Source: Nocardia coubleae NBRC 108252
GTDB taxonomy: Bacteria > Actinomycetota > Actinomycetes > Mycobacteriales > Mycobacteriaceae
NCBI RefSeq assembly: GCF_001612805.1
Contig: NZ_BDBD01000011.1
Location: forward strand, 1,054,001-1,118,000
Reading direction: 5' to 3'
Length of the DNA: 64,000 bases
The position numbers and the translations under genes are program-made. The notes under the pieces are model-generated. The model saw only the letters and a program-made list of their open reading frames with translations. It ran no database searches and was not told the origin of the DNA. The number at the start of each line of letters is the position of its first letter. The first letter of the stretch is position 1. This document shows, piece by piece, positions 18,629 through 28,014 of the stretch.

Positions 18629-18763
18629 CCCTCGACGCGATTCGCGGCTGCCACGGCCGCGCTATTCGAGCGCGTCGACCTGGTGTCGAGGGGTAACCTA
18701 TTCAATCGATACAGTCGTCGGATCCGGCGAGGTCGGATCCGGAATCGGAAGTCGGTAAGTCCC

Positions 18764-19210
18764 ATGGTCTCCGCATCGGAGTTGGAAGAACTGGCCCGCC
18801 AAGCCGAGGTCGACGGCACCGCTCCGAGAGTCGGTGTGATCATCGAACGCGACGGAACAGTACTACTCCTGGAGCGTCACGACAGCGGCCCGGTCAAGGT
18901 CCCGCTGAAGCTTCCCGGGGCCACCGTGAAGCCCGGTGAAACCCTCGCCGCGGCGGTAGCCCGTGGGGTGCGCGAGGAAATAGGGCTGGTCGTCACCGGG
19001 ATCCGCCACCACGTAGGCGATTTCGACTACCTGTCGCCCGACGCGCACCGCGTCCGCCGCCTGCATTTCGCCGTGGATGTAGCGGCCTTCGAACCGATTC
19101 GACTCACCGCCCACGCGCGGTACGCCTGGACACCGCTCGACGGCCACCTCCCGGTGACATCCTCCATCCGCAGCATCCTCGGTACGTACCGCGATCTCGT
19201 GAATCACTGA
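18764..19210 (+). CDS. NUDIX hydrolase domain protein
   Basis: 148 aa. The Nudix fold is recognisable around PGATVKPGETLAAAVARGVREEIGL. Compared with the consensus GX5EX7REUXEEXGU, the first Gly is Ala and the first Glu of REU is Gly (RGVREEIG), while the metal-binding EE pair is kept. It should hydrolyse a nucleoside diphosphate linked to another group; the substrate is unknown. ATG 18764 is used because sequence upstream in the frame is Arg-rich and non-conserved. It faces the next gene across a good hairpin. Confidence 0.78.
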   Translation: MVSASELEELARQAEVDGTAPRVGVIIERDGTVLLLERHDSGPVKVPLKLPGATVKPGETLAAAVARGVREEIGLVVTGIRHHVGDFDYLSPDAHRVRRLHFAVDVAAFEPIRLTAHARYAWTPLDGHLPVTSSIRSILGTYRDLVNH

Positions 19211-19238
19211 TACCCCGGGGCCGGCTGCGATTCGAGCA

Positions 19239-19269
19239 TTCCTGCCGACGCTCACAGCGCCGGCAGGAA
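19239..19269. terminator. Bidirectional hairpin terminator
   Basis: TTCCTGCCG (19239-19247) pairs with CGGCAGGAA (19261-19269), with an inner CGCT/AGCG stem and one mismatch. It lies between the convergent Nudix and BP74-like genes. Confidence 0.7.
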
Positions 19270-19276
19270 CGCGACG

Positions 19277-19627
19277 TCAGGCGTTGACCGAGGCCGTCAC
19301 TTCCCGAGTGAGCCGCGACGACCACGGGCACCAGAAGGCCCCCGGCAAGAATGCCCCGCCCGCTTCGTCGAGGTGGTCCTCGGTGTAGGTGATGCTGGAG
19401 TCGCAGACTTCGATGGCCATGGTGAAGAAGGTGATGGTGTCGGGATCGAGGTGGAAGCTCCACTCCGGGTTGTAGCTCTGCGTGGTCTTGCGGATCCTGC
19501 CCATCACATGGACGGACATCGTCTCGTCGCCCGACAGGATGCGCCGTGCCTCGGCGATCCGTTGCTCATTGTCCAGCTGGAAAATGAACTCTTTCCCGCT
19601 GTAGTCGGTGAATGCAAAGTGCGCCAT
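19277..19627 (-). CDS. BP74-like small protein
   Basis: 116 aa from ATG 19627. The pattern KEFIFQL, then AEARRILSG, then VMGRI.K...YNP.WSFHLDP, then MAIEVCD and DHLDE.GGAFLPG.WCPW is that of BP74-related proteins, a family first named from a slime-mould calmodulin-binding protein and found in Streptomyces and relatives. It has two Cys residues and no signal peptide. Function in bacteria is not established. It is monocistronic between two convergent or intergenic regions. Confidence 0.72.
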   Translation of the reverse strand: MAHFAFTDYSGKEFIFQLDNEQRIAEARRILSGDETMSVHVMGRIRKTTQSYNPEWSFHLDPDTITFFTMAIEVCDSSITYTEDHLDEAGGAFLPGAFWCPWSSRLTREVTASVNA

Positions 19628-19801
19628 GACCGTTCCCCTTGTCGATGTGTTCGAGCGAATGGGTTGCCGAGCGTGTTGCGAGGTCGAGTGTATCGGCCGG
19701 ATCGCAGCCGGGTGTCCGCAATGCTCCCGAAAGATGTTGGGAATCAACCGTTTTGGGGACGCTGCCGGTTTCCTTTCATGAAACGGGCGTGACGGGAGCG
19801 C

Positions 19802-20833
19802 CTATCGGCGTGTCCCTGAGATGAGTTCGTCTCGACGCGTTGTTTGCCGCCCCGCTCCCGACTTCGCCGAGGTGATCAGCTCACGAACCGCGATGGCACC
19901 CCGGGCGACAGCGGCCGCGACCCGACCGTCCGCGCCGACCAGCACCGCCGACGGTGTTCCCCGGACCCGGTAGCGGAGGGCCGCCTCGTTGCCCTGCTGC
20001 ACCAGCACGGGGATGTCGCCCACCTCCTGTGCACGGCCCCACGCGGCGTGCTCGGTGAGATCACCGTTGCCGACCAGCACGATCGTCAATACGTCACGCA
20101 CCCGCGACTGCCATCGGGGCAGCTCACGTGCCAGCGCCGCGCACATTTCACATCCTGGGTGGACGAATACGAGTAGCACTGCCCTACCAGGCGACAAGAG
20201 CGACGCCAGATCGACCCGCTCACCCTCGACAGCCTGCAACTCGAACTCGGGCGCCACCGCGCCGACCGGCAAGCCCTCGGCCCCGAGGGTCGACAAAGCC
20301 TGTTCGTCGACCCGCCGACGAAGCCAACGCAGTTCGCCGAGAGCCCAGCACAGAACCGCCGCTATCGTCACGATCAGCATGAGGCCGACCGCGGCCTCGG
20401 CGGGCAAACTGCCGGGGACCTGCGGGTATCGCAGCGCACCTACCGTGACCAGCGCGGCGAGGGCAACCAGTAGGGCGTTTCGAACCAAGGGCGCGGGCCC
20501 GATGGGCTCCGCGTTCACAGCACCGAAACAGGAGCAGTTCGGGTGCTCACCCCGTAGCAGCAATCGCACGATCGCCGCGGTGAAACACACCAGCAGCAGC
20601 AAGGCGACCGCGCCTGCGAATCCCGCCGTCCACGGCAGCAATATCCCGGCAGCCACCGACCCCTCGACGACCGGCAACCCGATCGCTACAGCGGGTGCCC
20701 ACCTGATGTGTATCCCGAAGTCCACCACCGCCTTCCGTGTCGCGGGCCCGTTCGCCAACTTCCCCCACGTCGACAACCCGAAGGCCCCGGCCAGTACCAA
20801 TCGCGAACCCCACACTCCGTATTCGATCAGCAT
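19802..20833 (-). CDS. MauE/DoxX-like membrane protein fused to thioredoxin-like domain
   Basis: 343 aa from ATG 20833 (ATG 20851 is possible; neither has a good ribosome binding site). Residues 1-165 hold about five TM helices of the MauE redox-associated family, with the CSC motif Cys100/Cys102 in HPNCSCFGA. Residues 185-335 are a peroxiredoxin/TlpA-like thioredoxin domain with the active site HPGCEMC (Cys228, Cys231) and the cis-Pro in RGTPSAVLV. Usually these are two adjacent genes (MauE and a MauD-like protein). The fusion should carry electrons or disulfides across the membrane to a periplasmic or cell-wall client that is not encoded here. Confidence 0.85.
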   Translation of the reverse strand: MLIEYGVWGSRLVLAGAFGLSTWGKLANGPATRKAVVDFGIHIRWAPAVAIGLPVVEGSVAAGILLPWTAGFAGAVALLLLVCFTAAIVRLLLRGEHPNCSCFGAVNAEPIGPAPLVRNALLVALAALVTVGALRYPQVPGSLPAEAAVGLMLIVTIAAVLCWALGELRWLRRRVDEQALSTLGAEGLPVGAVAPEFELQAVEGERVDLASLLSPGRAVLLVFVHPGCEMCAALARELPRWQSRVRDVLTIVLVGNGDLTEHAAWGRAQEVGDIPVLVQQGNEAALRYRVRGTPSAVLVGADGRVAAAVARGAIAVRELITSAKSGAGRQTTRRDELISGTRR

Positions 20834-20988
20834 CCCGGCACCATCCCACATGAGGAGAGAGGTGAAACATGATTTGTCGGACAGACTTTCGCCACGCCAG
20901 GCTTCGAGAGGGTGAAACAGCGAACGAAGTGGAACCCTGGAGCGCCCCACCCACTATTGGTCCAGCGATTCGATGACGGCAACTGTTG

Positions 20989-21993
20989 TCACGCAGCGGT
21001 TTCAGACGTCCGCGGGTCGGCGATTGCTTGAGCGAGGTCGACGAGGAAGTTCGTCAGGACGTAGATCGCGCCGAGGATCAGGGTGATCCCGGCGATCGTG
21101 GTGTAGTCACCGGCTTTCACCGCTTGGGCGGTGTAGAGGCCGATGCCTGGCCAGGCGAAGATCAGCTCCAGCACGATGTCGGCGCCGAACATGGCGGCCA
21201 CCTGCATGCCCGCGATCGACAGTGTCGAGCTCACCGAATTGCGCATGGCGTGTCTACCGAGGACGCGTAGCTCGGTGAGGCCTTTGACGCGGGCGGTGCG
21301 AACGAAGTCCGAGCGCAGCGTGTGCTGCAAGCTGCTGCGCAGGGCCCGGCCGATCGCGACGGCGGGCACCAGGGACAAGCAGACCACGGGGAGGATCAGA
21401 TGCTCGACGGCATCGAGGAATACGCTCGGCCGCCCGGCGAGTACGGAGTCGACGAGCAGGAACCCGGTGGGCCCGTCGGGCGCGTCGGCGTAGGAACTGC
21501 GACCGCGAGCGGGGAGGACGCCGAATTCCTTGTAGAACACCAGGATCGCGAGCAATGCCGCGAGGAAGATCGGCATCGATGATCCGCCGATCAACACCAC
21601 TCGCAGCGCACCCGATCCTGGCCAGCGCAGTGCCGTCGCCGTGCCGAGCAGCACACCGAGCAGAACCGCGAGCGCGAACGCGCAGATGATCAGTTCCGCT
21701 GTGGCGGGCAGGAATTCGCCGATATCGGAGCTGACCGGTCGCCTGGTCACCGCGGACTGCCCGAGGTCGCCGGTCGCCGCCCTTTCGACGTATTCGGCAT
21801 ACTGCACGGGCAGCGGCCGATCGAGACCGAGATCCTCGCGTGCTCGTTCCACCACCTCGGCGGAGGCCCGGTCGCCGACGACCGCGCGGGCGGGGTCCAC
21901 CGGCGAGACTTGCCGCAGCACGAACACCACCGCGACGAGCGCGAGCAACACCAGGACAGTCCCACCGGCGCGCCGGGCTATGACTGTGAGCAT
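20989..21993 (-). CDS. Peptide/nickel-type ABC permease (DppB-like)
   Basis: 334 aa from ATG 21993. DppB/OppB architecture: an N-terminal TM then the extracellular DPARAVVGDRAS..ERAREDLGLDRPLPVQYAEYV region, six TM helices in total, and the EAA loop around ARVKGLTELRVLGRHAMRNS. It forms a heterodimer with the DppC-like half of the neighbouring fusion protein. It starts 47 nt after the fusion gene ends, within the same operon. Confidence 0.92.
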   Translation of the reverse strand: MLTVIARRAGGTVLVLLALVAVVFVLRQVSPVDPARAVVGDRASAEVVERAREDLGLDRPLPVQYAEYVERAATGDLGQSAVTRRPVSSDIGEFLPATAELIICAFALAVLLGVLLGTATALRWPGSGALRVVLIGGSSMPIFLAALLAILVFYKEFGVLPARGRSSYADAPDGPTGFLLVDSVLAGRPSVFLDAVEHLILPVVCLSLVPAVAIGRALRSSLQHTLRSDFVRTARVKGLTELRVLGRHAMRNSVSSTLSIAGMQVAAMFGADIVLELIFAWPGIGLYTAQAVKAGDYTTIAGITLILGAIYVLTNFLVDLAQAIADPRTSETAA

Positions 21994-22039
21994 TCGGAGT
22001 TCTCCCTTGCGCTGGAGGAGAGGCGATCCCGGCCTGCGG

Positions 22040-24721
22040 TCAGCGATCGGTGAGGCGGTCGCGGATGACATCGCCGGCGAGGTTGGCGATCGTGGCGAGC
22101 ACCAACAGTCCGATCGCGGGCATGATCGGCACCCACCAGGAATCGAGCAGGTACGGCAGTCCCCTCGCGGACATCGCGCCCAGCTCGGGAGCGGGGGCGG
22201 GGGCACCGAGACCGATGAAGGAGAGTCCGGACAGCATCAGGATCAAGGCGCCGACGTCCAGACTCGCCGCGACAATGGTCGGCGGCCATGCGCCCGGAAG
22301 CAGGTGGAGCCGGCCGAGTTCGAAGCTGCCTGCACCGGACATCCGTGCGGCGTCGATGTGCGGCTGCGATCGGAGTCTTGTCACCTCGCCCCGCACGACT
22401 CGCGCGTACAACGGCCACCAGACCAGTGCCACCGCCACCAGCGTATGACCATACGACGGCCCGATCGCTGCTACGACGGCGATTGCGAGCAAGGCCGCAG
22501 GCAGGGCGATGAAGATGTCGGTGATCCGCATCAGGATCCGGTCGACGATTCCGCCGAGGGTGCCCGCGACCGCTCCCACGGTCCCGCCGATGACGATTCC
22601 CGAGGCGATCACGCACAGGGCGCCCCACCAACTGGCGCGCATGCCGACCAACACGCGGCTCGCGATGTCGCGCCCGACCTCATCGGTACCGAGCCAGTGC
22701 GCCGCATCGGGCGGGGATACGGGCTTCCCGACGGGGAGATCGGGGTCGTACGGCGCGAGCCAGGGTGCGCCGAGCATGACGACGATCAGCGTCGCGAGCA
22801 CACACAACGTGATCACCTCACTCGGTTTCACGCGTCCGCGCACCGCTACAGCCGCCGTTTCGACGTCGGCACCGCCGGTCAACGGCGCCGACGCCGGCAC
22901 GGCACCTGCCGGCTCGGCGAGCCGCTGTTCCGGTGCGCTCCCGATATTCGGTACGGCTTCCACCAGCGCCTTGCTGTAGGGGTGCGACGGTGCGTGGGCG
23001 ACCTTCTCGGCGGCGCCGATCTCGACGATCTCGCCGCGAAACATCACGGCGATGCGGTCGGCGACGAAACGCGCCGCGGCCAGATCGTGGGTGACGAAGA
23101 CGACCGTCAGCCCGAACTCGCGTCGCAGCGTCTGGATCAGGTTCAACGTCGACGCCGCCAGTGGTGCGTCCAGCGCCGAAGTCGGCTCGTCACACAGCAA
23201 TACGTCGGGAACGACGATCGTCGCCCGCGCGAACGCCACGCGCTGCCGCTGCCCTGTCGACAAACTGTCGGCACGCAGGTCGGCGACGGCCGCCGGGAGC
23301 CCCACGCGTTCGAGGGCGGCGATCACCCGGGCCCGGCGCTCGGCCCGGCCGAGTGTCCTCGGCAGCCGTTCACCGACCTGTCGCTCGACGGTCAGCCACG
23401 GTGTCAGCGACGCGCTGACGTCTTGGAAGATCATCTGCGTCGACGTACCGGACACCTCGACGACGCCGCGGTCCGGTTTCTCCAATCCCGCGATCAGCCT
23501 GAGCAGAGTCGATTTTCCCGACCCCGACTCGCCGACCACCGCGACGGCTTCGCCTGCTCCCACCTGCAGGTCGAGGTCGCACAGCACCGTATGCACCTCG
23601 CGCCTGACCGACCCGGTGCGAAGGCGGAAGCTCTTGCCGACACCGCGGCACCGGACTGCCGGTCGCGAGCGCTCGGGCTCCTCCAACGGCGGGAAGGCGG
23701 AGGCCGGCCCACGCGCTCGGTTCCGGTCGACCTCTGCCGGAAGGATGCACGCGGCCTCGCCCGCGTGGAAACCGGCCGGTGTCAGCGGGATCGGCGACTT
23801 CGCACAGTCCTCGGTGCGAAGCGAACATCGCGGAGCGAACGGGCAACCCGGCGCTGGGTCCCGGGGATCCGGTGGCATGCCTGTCAGCACAGGTATTCGG
23901 TGGTTCACCGGCAGGCTGAGATCGAGGCGCGAATCCAGAAGGCCGACGGTGTAGGGGTGCGCGGGAGTGGCGAGGACGTCGGCCATGGCGCCGACCTCGA
24001 CCAGGCGCCCGCCGTACATGACCGCGACCCGGTCGGCGACCGCGGCGGCGACGCCTATCTCGTGGGTGATCAGCAATACCGAACAGCCGAGTTCGGCCCG
24101 CAGGTCCCGGAGCAGGGCCAGAATCTGCGCCTGCACCGTGACATCGAGCGCCGACGTCGGCTCGTCGGCGATGATCAGGTCCGGTCGCGTGGCGATCGCG
24201 ATCGCGATCATGACTCGTTGCCGCATTCCCGCCGACAGTTCGTGCGGATACGAGCGCAGCCTGCGACCTGGCTGTGGGATGCCGACCAGATCGAGCAGCC
24301 GGACCGCCTCCGCGGTCGAGCCCGCGACCTCCCGCACCTGCTCGCCGATCCGCATCGTCGGGTTCAGCGAAGTCATCGGATTCTGGAACACCGCACCCAG
24401 ATGCGCGCGCCGGACTCTCCGTCGCTCGGCCGGTGAGGCGGCAATCAGGTCGACACCACACACCTCGGCCCGCCCGGTGACGACGGCAGGTGGGTCGCCC
24501 ACCGGCAGTCCGAGCAGGCTCAGCCCCAAAACGCTCTTGCCGGAACCGGATTCGCCCACGAGCGCGATGATCTCCCCGGCCGCGATCTCGATGCTCACTC
24601 CCCGAACCGCGCGCACCGCGACGCCCCGGTGGCGGAACGTCACCTCGAGGTCGCTGACACATGCACGCGGAACGCGGCCGCCTTCGTCCCCGTCGGCTGC
24701 TCCTTTGCGGAAGTGCTTCAC
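22040..24721 (-). CDS. Triple-fusion ABC protein: ATPase-ATPase-permease (DppD-DppF-DppC)
   Basis: 893 aa in one uninterrupted frame from GTG 24721. Residues 20-335 are a DppD-like ATPase: Walker A GESGSGKS, signature LSAGM, Walker B LIIADEPT, and the C-terminal Cys cluster CPFAPRCSLRTEDC. Residues 355-600 are a DppF-like ATPase: GESGSGKS, LSTGQ, VLLCDEPT. After a linker of about 50 residues, 650-893 are a DppC-like permease with WLGTDEVGRDIASRVLVG and an EAA-type loop. It imports oligopeptides or similar solutes together with the SBP upstream (4-nt GTGA overlap) and DppB downstream. Fusing ATPases to one permease in this order is very unusual for this family. Confidence 0.9.
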   Translation of the reverse strand: MKHFRKGAADGDEGGRVPRACVSDLEVTFRHRGVAVRAVRGVSIEIAAGEIIALVGESGSGKSVLGLSLLGLPVGDPPAVVTGRAEVCGVDLIAASPAERRRVRRAHLGAVFQNPMTSLNPTMRIGEQVREVAGSTAEAVRLLDLVGIPQPGRRLRSYPHELSAGMRQRVMIAIAIATRPDLIIADEPTSALDVTVQAQILALLRDLRAELGCSVLLITHEIGVAAAVADRVAVMYGGRLVEVGAMADVLATPAHPYTVGLLDSRLDLSLPVNHRIPVLTGMPPDPRDPAPGCPFAPRCSLRTEDCAKSPIPLTPAGFHAGEAACILPAEVDRNRARGPASAFPPLEEPERSRPAVRCRGVGKSFRLRTGSVRREVHTVLCDLDLQVGAGEAVAVVGESGSGKSTLLRLIAGLEKPDRGVVEVSGTSTQMIFQDVSASLTPWLTVERQVGERLPRTLGRAERRARVIAALERVGLPAAVADLRADSLSTGQRQRVAFARATIVVPDVLLCDEPTSALDAPLAASTLNLIQTLRREFGLTVVFVTHDLAAARFVADRIAVMFRGEIVEIGAAEKVAHAPSHPYSKALVEAVPNIGSAPEQRLAEPAGAVPASAPLTGGADVETAAVAVRGRVKPSEVITLCVLATLIVVMLGAPWLAPYDPDLPVGKPVSPPDAAHWLGTDEVGRDIASRVLVGMRASWWGALCVIASGIVIGGTVGAVAGTLGGIVDRILMRITDIFIALPAALLAIAVVAAIGPSYGHTLVAVALVWWPLYARVVRGEVTRLRSQPHIDAARMSGAGSFELGRLHLLPGAWPPTIVAASLDVGALILMLSGLSFIGLGAPAPAPELGAMSARGLPYLLDSWWVPIMPAIGLLVLATIANLAGDVIRDRLTDR

Positions 24722-26328
24722 CTCGCTGTCACCTTCCGGAGCAGGTTGACAGGAACCATGCCCGTGCCGAGCAGCGTATGGACGATCTCGCCGATGCCCG
24801 AACCGGTCACGATCACGTCCTCGATATCGCAGAGGTTGATGATCCAGGCCTGACCCATCACGATCTCGGCGCCCTCGACCCAGTACCGTTCGGCCTCGGC
24901 TTTGCCGAGTGATCGTTTCCCGGCGTCCATGACGGCGTCCAGCGTGGTGTCCGAATAGTTGAACCAGTTGATCGGCGAGACGCCGGTGCGGAAGAAGATC
25001 CGCAGTGTGGTGTCGGCGTTGAGCGCGTCGCCGCCGGACCCGTGGACCAGCATGTGCGGCTGCTGCCCGACCGGTGTCGAATGCAGGGCGAATACCTGCG
25101 AGGTCGGCATGGCCCGTACCGTCGCGGCCAGTCCCAACGCGGCCAGCTGCGTCTGGAGGAGTTCGGCGACACGGGCATCGGTGGCGCCACCGGCCTCGTC
25201 GTAGGCGACGTCGATCCGCTTGTCGCCGTCCGGCAGTTTCGCGATCAATGCCTTCAGTTCGGCGGTGTCGTGGTCCGGCGCATCCGGTGCGGCGCCTTCC
25301 GGCAGCACTCCGGCCGGGTAGAACTGGGTGGATCGTGCGACGGTCGGGCCGTAGGCGGGCTCGATCAGCGCGGGAACGTCCACCGCCTTGCGCATCGCCT
25401 GGCGGAACGCGGTATCGGCGAACGGGCCCTTCTTCCAGTTCAGGAAGATCGACGATTTGAACGCCGTCGGGTGCTCCGTCACGGTCAACGCCGGGTTCGC
25501 CCGCATCGCCTCGATCGCGGCGATCGGCAGACCCTTGGTGATCATGTCCAGCTGGCCCTGCTCGAGCAACAGGCGTTGCGACATGATGTCCGGGATGATC
25601 TCGATCCGCAGGGTGGTGAATTCCGGTTTCGTTCCCCAGTAGCCGTCGTACGCGGTGAGCGTGTAGTGACTGCTCGGCACGAATTCGGTGATCCGATAGG
25701 GGCCTGTTCCCGCATCGTGGGTGCTCAACCAGTCCTGAGCCAGGTCACCGTTCACGCTGTGGGCCTGTATCGCGGTCGGGCTGACTGCTTTGAGTCCCCA
25801 CGGGCAGGCGAGGTAGTCGAGGAACGGTTGGACCGGATGGGCGAGTTCGATCACGAGCGTGGAGTCGTCGGGCGCGGACATCGACTCGACGTCGGCGATC
25901 AGGTAGGCGGGTGCTTGCCCGATCGACGAGCGTCGTTCATAGCTTTTGATGATCGTGGCGGCTGTCATCGGCGTGCCGTCGTGAAAGGTGACGCCGGCAC
26001 GGAGCTTGAACATGTAGGTGAGCCCGTCGTCGGTGACCGTCCACGACTCGGCCAGGCCGGGCACGATCTCGGACGAATCGGGGGCGTAGGCGACCAAGCC
26101 TTCGTAGGCGTTCAGGGTCACTTGTAGACCCTCGCCCTCGTAGAAGATGTCGGGGTCGGGTACCTGCATGTCGGCCAGGAACCCGAAGCGGATCGTGTCA
26201 CCGAACGTCCCGGCTCCACGGGACCCGCCCGAACATGCCGACAGCAACGCCGATACTCCGAGGGCTTCCGCCACCGCGACGAGCGCGGTGGCCTTCAGGA
26301 ACGTCCGTCGGTCCGCGGTAGTGCTCAT
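24718..26328 (-). CDS. Peptide-type ABC substrate-binding lipoprotein
   Basis: 536 aa from ATG 26328. The N-terminus has twin arginines (DRRTFLKA), a hydrophobic stretch and the lipobox LLSAC, so it is probably Tat-exported and lipid-anchored. The body is an SBP_bac_5 protein: NAYEGLVAYAPDS, then GLAESWTVTDDGLTYMFKLRAGVTFHDG. It is the first gene of the importer operon (SBP, triple fusion, DppB). No specificity residues can be assigned. Substrates of this family include peptides, nickel chelates and siderophores. Confidence 0.92.
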   Translation of the reverse strand: MSTTADRRTFLKATALVAVAEALGVSALLSACSGGSRGAGTFGDTIRFGFLADMQVPDPDIFYEGEGLQVTLNAYEGLVAYAPDSSEIVPGLAESWTVTDDGLTYMFKLRAGVTFHDGTPMTAATIIKSYERRSSIGQAPAYLIADVESMSAPDDSTLVIELAHPVQPFLDYLACPWGLKAVSPTAIQAHSVNGDLAQDWLSTHDAGTGPYRITEFVPSSHYTLTAYDGYWGTKPEFTTLRIEIIPDIMSQRLLLEQGQLDMITKGLPIAAIEAMRANPALTVTEHPTAFKSSIFLNWKKGPFADTAFRQAMRKAVDVPALIEPAYGPTVARSTQFYPAGVLPEGAAPDAPDHDTAELKALIAKLPDGDKRIDVAYDEAGGATDARVAELLQTQLAALGLAATVRAMPTSQVFALHSTPVGQQPHMLVHGSGGDALNADTTLRIFFRTGVSPINWFNYSDTTLDAVMDAGKRSLGKAEAERYWVEGAEIVMGQAWIINLCDIEDVIVTGSGIGEIVHTLLGTGMVPVNLLRKVTAR

Positions 26329-26892
26329 ATCGCAACGCACCTTTCAGAGCCGTCGCGGGCGAGGTGCCGGGCTCTACCGGCATCGCGAGCGACATCCGAT
26401 TTCGTTCCGAGGTCCGCCACCAACCCCTTGCGACGACCTCACGCATGATCCGAATCTCAAGTGTCACACAGGAATCCGGCGACAGATCTCGAAATCGTGC
26501 GCGGCACAACCGGAACCCGCGCTCCACAGCGAGCGGCGAGCCGGTCGACCAGCCGACGTCGAGGGTGCACGGATGACCGAATTACGGCGGCGTTCGGCGC
26601 GTTTTCGGAAGCCGAAGCAGGACTGGATGATCCGAGGCGATGCGCTCCGGAGTCGCGGTCCACAGGGCTTGACACGAGAGCTCCGTAATGTGCGACATCT
26701 ATTGACAGCACGCCCGTGGTGATGCGATGTTGAATACAGCACAGACCCGCGACAACCGAGACGCGGACGATCACGCTTTCAGTGATTCACAGATCCGGTC
26801 CGTGCTTCTATCGTGTACCTCTCCTCGACTATTTCCCGGGCGCCTGCCCGAGTTGTTGTGCTTGGATATCATCGTCCGTCAGGGGTGAAGAC
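26329..26892. other. Divergent intergenic region, no gene recognised
   Basis: 564 nt between the SBP start and the first IPNS-like gene. Short open frames here have no family features. It contains the shared 33-bp element at 26701-26733 and a second TTGACA at 26669-26674. The remainder is probably promoters and 5' leaders. Confidence 0.6.
26701..26733 (+). promoter_or_regulatory. Shared cluster promoter-like element, copy A
   Basis: The pattern ATTGACAG-N9-GGTGATGC-N-AT-N-TTGA includes a consensus -35 (TTGACA, 26702-26707). With a 17-18 nt spacer the -10 would be a weak CGATGT/GATGTT. It lies 160 nt before the GTG at 26893. The same pattern occurs upstream of the opposing operon at 42764-42732, with 26 of 33 positions identical. 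Confidence 0.65.
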
Positions 26893-28014
26893 GTGAGCGA
26901 CAAAGAAACCAACGATGCGGTATCCGATTTCGGAGTCCCGGAAACCGACCGAGCATATTCCGGATACACACTCGTCGAGAGCCGCGAGGACAATTTCGAC
27001 GATGATTTCCGACCACAGGTCTGCGACATGGCGGACCTGCGTGGCGCCCCGGCAGCACGAGATCGTTTCATCGACCGGTTCGGTACCGCCATGGTGGACG
27101 TCGGTATCGCGATATTGACCGGCCACGGAATCGACGCCGACGAACTTCAGGCCATCGATCGCAACGCACTGAACATTTTCACAACGGTGCCCGAAGACCA
27201 GAAGATGAAGTTCGTTTCGACGGACTGCGCATACGGCGAACCCTACTATCTGGGGTACGTTCCGCTCCAGGAAAGTATGCCTGCGCTGCCACATGCGGTG
27301 GAAGCGTGGGAATTCGACCGATCAGCGTTCCGAATCACCGGCGAAGACGCGGACGCGGCTCTCGGCTACTGGCCCGACGAGAAATACGAATCAGCATTCA
27401 GAAAATTCTGGCACGCGTGCGAGGAGCTGACCCAGCAGCTCGGCAGAGCCCTGCTGCAATACCTCGACGTCGATCCGTCGCTCTACGACCAGAACATCTC
27501 CCCCACGAACGACGTCCTGAGGTTGAATCACTACCCACCGATCAGCTCACCCATCGAGGACCTCGCCTCGCCCGCGCGCGTGCTGTCCCACGAGGACTAC
27601 GGGCTGCTCAGTTTGATGACCGGAAGCCCGGTCGAAGGACTACAGGTATATCGCCCGCAGAACGAGGCGTGGAGCAGGGTGTACACGCCGGCCGACTCCC
27701 TTGTCGTCATCAGTGGGAAATGGCTCAGCTATATCAGCGACAATCGCTTTCGCGCCTGCACACATCGTGTCAGCGTGCCACGCGATCCCGCCCAGCGCGC
27801 CGTGCCCCGGGTGACTGTCCTCTATACACTTCATCCCTACGAGGCGGCGACTCTCGAAGTTCTACCGGGATTTCAACCGGAACGGCCGCCGATCAGTGGC
27901 AAAGAATTCATGACACGGGTTGCCGACAGGCTGTCCGAACGATGCCGGAATATGACGGACCCGAACACCTCTGGGCATGCCGGGATCCGCCCCTCGATCA
28001 ACGGAGCGTGGTGA
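26893..28014 (+). CDS. Isopenicillin N synthase-like Fe(II) oxygenase, paralogue A
   Basis: 373 aa from GTG 26893 (preceded by AGGGGTGAAG). 2OG-Fe(II)/IPNS fold with DIOX_N-like N-terminus (QVCDMADLRG, then VDVGIAILTGHGI) and a double-stranded beta-helix core. Metal ligands are His233 and Asp235 in LSHEDYG and His291 in CTHRVSVPRD; the RxS/T cosubstrate motif is Arg306-V-Thr308. It probably oxidises a carbon of the polyketide or a tethered intermediate. It has two paralogues at 40457-41503 and 41581-42630, and the C-terminal 25 residues are unique to this copy. It overlaps the next gene by 4 nt. Confidence 0.88.
   Translation: MSDKETNDAVSDFGVPETDRAYSGYTLVESREDNFDDDFRPQVCDMADLRGAPAARDRFIDRFGTAMVDVGIAILTGHGIDADELQAIDRNALNIFTTVPEDQKMKFVSTDCAYGEPYYLGYVPLQESMPALPHAVEAWEFDRSAFRITGEDADAALGYWPDEKYESAFRKFWHACEELTQQLGRALLQYLDVDPSLYDQNISPTNDVLRLNHYPPISSPIEDLASPARVLSHEDYGLLSLMTGSPVEGLQVYRPQNEAWSRVYTPADSLVVISGKWLSYISDNRFRACTHRVSVPRDPAQRAVPRVTVLYTLHPYEAATLEVLPGFQPERPPISGKEFMTRVADRLSERCRNMTDPNTSGHAGIRPSINGAW

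Noticed and set aside
21641..24436. Very long open frame antisense to the ABC importer operon (931 codons), and similar ones at 7235-9082 and 51694-53544
   Set aside because: High-GC antisense shadows. The encoded sequences are rich in Arg, Gly, Asp and His with no domain, while the opposite strand has complete conserved families.
20989..26328. The peptide-type importer as a dedicated component of the PKS cluster
   Set aside because: It is a complete divergent operon without the shared promoter element. Siderophore or peptide uptake is equally likely.
26147..26722. Open frame of 191 codons across the SBP start and the intergenic region
   Set aside because: It overlaps the SBP signal peptide in antisense and contains no recognisable domain.
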